This document shows positions 61,969 through 64,000 of a stretch of DNA of 64,000 bases, piece by piece. The stretch's first letter is position 1. Every line of letters begins with the position of its first letter. The notes under the pieces were generated by a model, which saw nothing but the letters and a program-made list of their open reading frames with translations, did not search any database and was not told the DNA's origin. This DNA is from Rhodopseudomonas telluris (GTDB taxonomy: Bacteria; Pseudomonadota; Alphaproteobacteria; Rhizobiales; Xanthobacteraceae), in the NCBI RefSeq assembly GCF_042432815.1, contig NZ_JBHLWM010000008.1:1-64000 (forward strand). Direction: 5' to 3'. The translations under genes and the position numbers were made by a program.

Positions 61969-62873
61969 GCCGCGGCCTCCTGCGACTGCAGGAAGTGGGC
62001 ATAAAGATCGTCCAGCGTCGGCGCCGCGATCTCGATGTTGCGCACCCGCGGATCGGCGGCGGCCTCGCGGAGCAGCGTCATCTTCTCCGCATCGTCGCGG
62101 GCGAACACGACGCTGCCGCGGGCGGTGGCTTGCGGCGCGGCGCCGAGCCAAGCCGGGAGCGCGTCGGTGTTCGGTGCCAGATCAATCGTGACTCGGATCG
62201 GCAGGCGAGAGATGTGACGCAGTTCGTCCATGGTGCCCTGCGCGACCAGCAGGCCGCGGTTCATGATCAGCACGTGCTCGGCGCGATCTTCGAGCTCGGT
62301 CAGCGCGTGCGACGAAATCAGCACGGTGGCGCCGTCGGCGCGAAGTTCGTCGCAGATGTCGTAGAAGGTCTGGCGCAGCGCCGGGTCAAGACCGGTGGTC
62401 GGCTCGTCGAGCAGCAGCACGCGGGGGCGGCCGAGCAGCGCCTGCGCCAGCCCGAGCCGCTGCCGCATGCCTTTCGAGTAGGTCCCGACCTTGCGATCGG
62501 CCGCATGCGCAAGCCCGACACGGTCGAGCAGCGGCCATGCCGACGACGGCGCGATGCGCTTCAGCCGGGCGTAAAACGCCAGCGTCTCGCGGCCCGTCAG
62601 GCCGCTGTTGAAGGCGACGTTCTCCGGCAGATAGCCGAGCTGCCGCCGGCCCGCAAACTCACCGGCCGCGGGATCCTCCCCGAGCACGCGGATGGCGCCG
62701 CTGGTGGCGCGGATCAGGCCGAGCATCAGCTTGATCAGCGTGGTCTTGCCGGCGCCGTTGTGGCCGACCAATGCGCTGAGCCGGCCCGGCTGCAGGTCGA
62801 ACGAGACGCCGCGCAGCGCGCGCACCGCGCGATAGGTCTTTTCGACATCGGTAACGGAGATCGTGGCGGTCAT
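61965..62873 (-). CDS. nosF: NosF, ABC transporter ATPase
   Basis: A 302-aa ATP-binding subunit. Walker A GHNGAGKTT, Q-loop region YLPENVAFNSGLTG, a signature-type YSKGMRQRLGLAQAL, Walker B VLLLDEPTTGLDP, switch His in SSHALTEL, and a C-terminal extension of about 80 residues as in NosF. The start overlaps the nosD stop (ATGA). Confidence 0.96.
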   Translation of the reverse strand: MTATISVTDVEKTYRAVRALRGVSFDLQPGRLSALVGHNGAGKTTLIKLMLGLIRATSGAIRVLGEDPAAGEFAGRRQLGYLPENVAFNSGLTGRETLAFYARLKRIAPSSAWPLLDRVGLAHAADRKVGTYSKGMRQRLGLAQALLGRPRVLLLDEPTTGLDPALRQTFYDICDELRADGATVLISSHALTELEDRAEHVLIMNRGLLVAQGTMDELRHISRLPIRVTIDLAPNTDALPAWLGAAPQATARGSVVFARDDAEKMTLLREAAADPRVRNIEIAAPTLDDLYAHFLQSQEAAA

Positions 62874-64000
62874 TGCACACTCGCGGAATGGGGGCGCGGC
62901 GGCGGCGCGATCAGCGGACGACTGTCGATCACGCCGCCGGGGTACAGCGCCGGAAACTGGTTCTGCGCCCAGCGCAGCACCTGAACGGCGGGGCTGTTGA
63001 TCAGCACTTTGGCGGACGGAGCAGTCCACAACACGCGATCGACCAGGTCGTTCGGCCGATAAGCGGTGTCGGCGATGCCGTCGCCATCGAGATCGAAAGC
63101 CGGGTTGTCGCTCCAGTAATTGCCGCGGCCGCTTTTCGACCAGTCGAGATTGCGGGTGCCGACATATTTGACCTGGTTGCGGTTGGCGATGAAGGCGTTG
63201 CCGGTGATCTCGTTGCCCTCCGAGCCGGCGGTGAAATGCACGCCAATGCCGCAATGCTCGAACCAGTTGTCGCGGAAGAAGCCCTTGTTGCTGTTGTAGA
63301 TGAAGACGCACTTATCCGGACCGGTGGCGGCGCGAGCTGCAGGGGCCTCCGTCTTCGGCAGCATGGACTTTTCGTCGTCGGCGCCGTCGAAATCGGCGCT
63401 GATATCCGCCAGCTTGCCGCCGGCCACCAGATTGCCTTCGATCGTCGCATAGTTCGCATAGTTGAACAGCAGACCGAAATCGCGGTCGCGGTCGGAGACG
63501 TTGCCGCGGATGATCAAGCGCTTGGAATACATGATGGCGTAGCCGCCATGATTGCCGGACGAATAATTTCCGCTGATCTCGCTGTCGTCAGTGTACATGT
63601 AGTGCACGGCGAAGCGCACTTTCTCAAAGCGATTGTTGATGAAGCGATCCTTGGTGCTGGCGATCGAGAAAATGCCGTCACGGCCGTAGCGGATGGTGTT
63701 GCCGTCGACCACCACGTCGGGCGCGTTCCACACCCGTACGCCATTGCCGGCTTCATTGAGCCGAATGCCGCGCAATCCCTCGATGGTGTTGCCGGCGACG
63801 CGCGAGCCGCGAGCGCCGTAAACGTTGACGCCGTACAGATTGCCCTCGATCGTATTGCTTTCGATCAAGCTGCGTTCGGCCGTCTGAGTGAGGAAGATAC
63901 CGGAATCCATCGCTTGCGGATCGCGGCCGGAGCCACGCACGAGGAGACCGCGCACCGTCGCGTCGGGTGCCGCGACGGTGATGACGCTGCCTTCGCCGTG
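62870..64000 (-). CDS. nosD: NosD, periplasmic beta-helix protein (partial)
   Basis: The C-terminal 376 residues are present; the 5' end lies beyond the window, and the frame stays open to the last base. It is a right-handed beta-helix of CASH-type repeats (IESNTIEGNLYGVNVYGARGSR, VVDGNTIRYGRDGIFS, ENN-like turns). It ends with the family tail (KYVGTRNLDWSKSGRGNYWSDNPAFDLDGDGIADTAYRPNDLVDRVLW). NosD interacts with NosZ during CuZ assembly and binds the NosFY transporter. nosR and nosZ would be expected upstream, outside the window. Confidence 0.94.
   Translation of the reverse strand, partial: HGEGSVITVAAPDATVRGLLVRGSGRDPQAMDSGIFLTQTAERSLIESNTIEGNLYGVNVYGARGSRVAGNTIEGLRGIRLNEAGNGVRVWNAPDVVVDGNTIRYGRDGIFSIASTKDRFINNRFEKVRFAVHYMYTDDSEISGNYSSGNHGGYAIMYSKRLIIRGNVSDRDRDFGLLFNYANYATIEGNLVAGGKLADISADFDGADDEKSMLPKTEAPAARAATGPDKCVFIYNSNKGFFRDNWFEHCGIGVHFTAGSEGNEITGNAFIANRNQVKYVGTRNLDWSKSGRGNYWSDNPAFDLDGDGIADTAYRPNDLVDRVLWTAPSAKVLINSPAVQVLRWAQNQFPALYPGGVIDSRPLIAPPPRPHSASVQ

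Noticed and set aside
61972..63311. Upstream-extended nosF reading frame and similar extensions of nosY, nosL, dctM, leuA and several operon genes
   Set aside because: The added residues overlap the neighbouring gene in another frame and have no homology; ATGA overlaps or ribosome sites give better starts.

Overview
The window is GC-rich, densely coding alphaproteobacterial chromosome. The mix of genes (BioB and LeuA sequences, a TRAP transporter, an HvrA/H-NS-type regulator, a nos gene block, a CCCGGCCAT-type intergenic palindrome) fits the Rhodopseudomonas/Bradyrhizobium group, most likely a Rhodopseudomonas palustris relative. That placement rests on recalled family resemblance, not on a search. 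A 28-base run of N at 16042-16069 marks an assembly gap.

Layout. 0-7.5 kb: core metabolism (bioB on minus; leuA and a dctPQM TRAP operon on plus), an LTxxQ periplasmic protein and a tRNA-Lys(CUU). 7.8-12 kb: a large PLP decarboxylase, a GNAT acetyltransferase and a metallophosphatase. 12-20 kb: a looser, more AT-rich stretch of small exported, membrane and hypothetical proteins, the N gap, and an H-NS-like protein followed by a clear terminator. 20-24.5 kb: UDP-glucose dehydrogenase, an orphan membrane-anchored substrate-binding protein and a priming polyprenyl-phosphate sugar transferase.

24.5-53 kb is a large exopolysaccharide locus, almost all on the minus strand. In transcription order: Wza-like export lipoprotein, exported hypothetical, polymerase/ligase, Gly-rich secreted protein with terminator, Wzc-like tyrosine autokinase, hypothetical, a NusG/RfaH paralogue, then a long tightly overlapping operon (two sugar-nucleotide epimerases, glycosyltransferases, a flippase fused to a beta-propeller, an alpha-helical sugar-binding-like protein, methyltransferase, second polymerase, two acyltransferases, beta-helix protein). 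UDP-glucose dehydrogenase and the UDP-glucuronate 4-epimerase-like enzyme together would supply UDP-GlcA and UDP-GalA, so an acidic, acylated, methylated polysaccharide is likely.

The most striking signal is the leader between the NusG/RfaH paralogue and the long operon. It carries a hairpin at the stop codon, a 16-bp palindrome and an exact copy of the enterobacterial ops core (GGCGGTAGCGTGC) in the transcribed strand. This suggests an alphaproteobacterial RfaH-ops style antitermination module encoded inside the locus it controls.

53-58 kb holds small membrane/secreted proteins, a Crp/Fnr-type regulator and an HWE-type kinase-like protein lacking the phosphoacceptor histidine. 58-64 kb holds a zinc alcohol dehydrogenase and the minus-strand nosDFYLX genes for nitrous oxide reductase maturation; nosD runs off the right edge.
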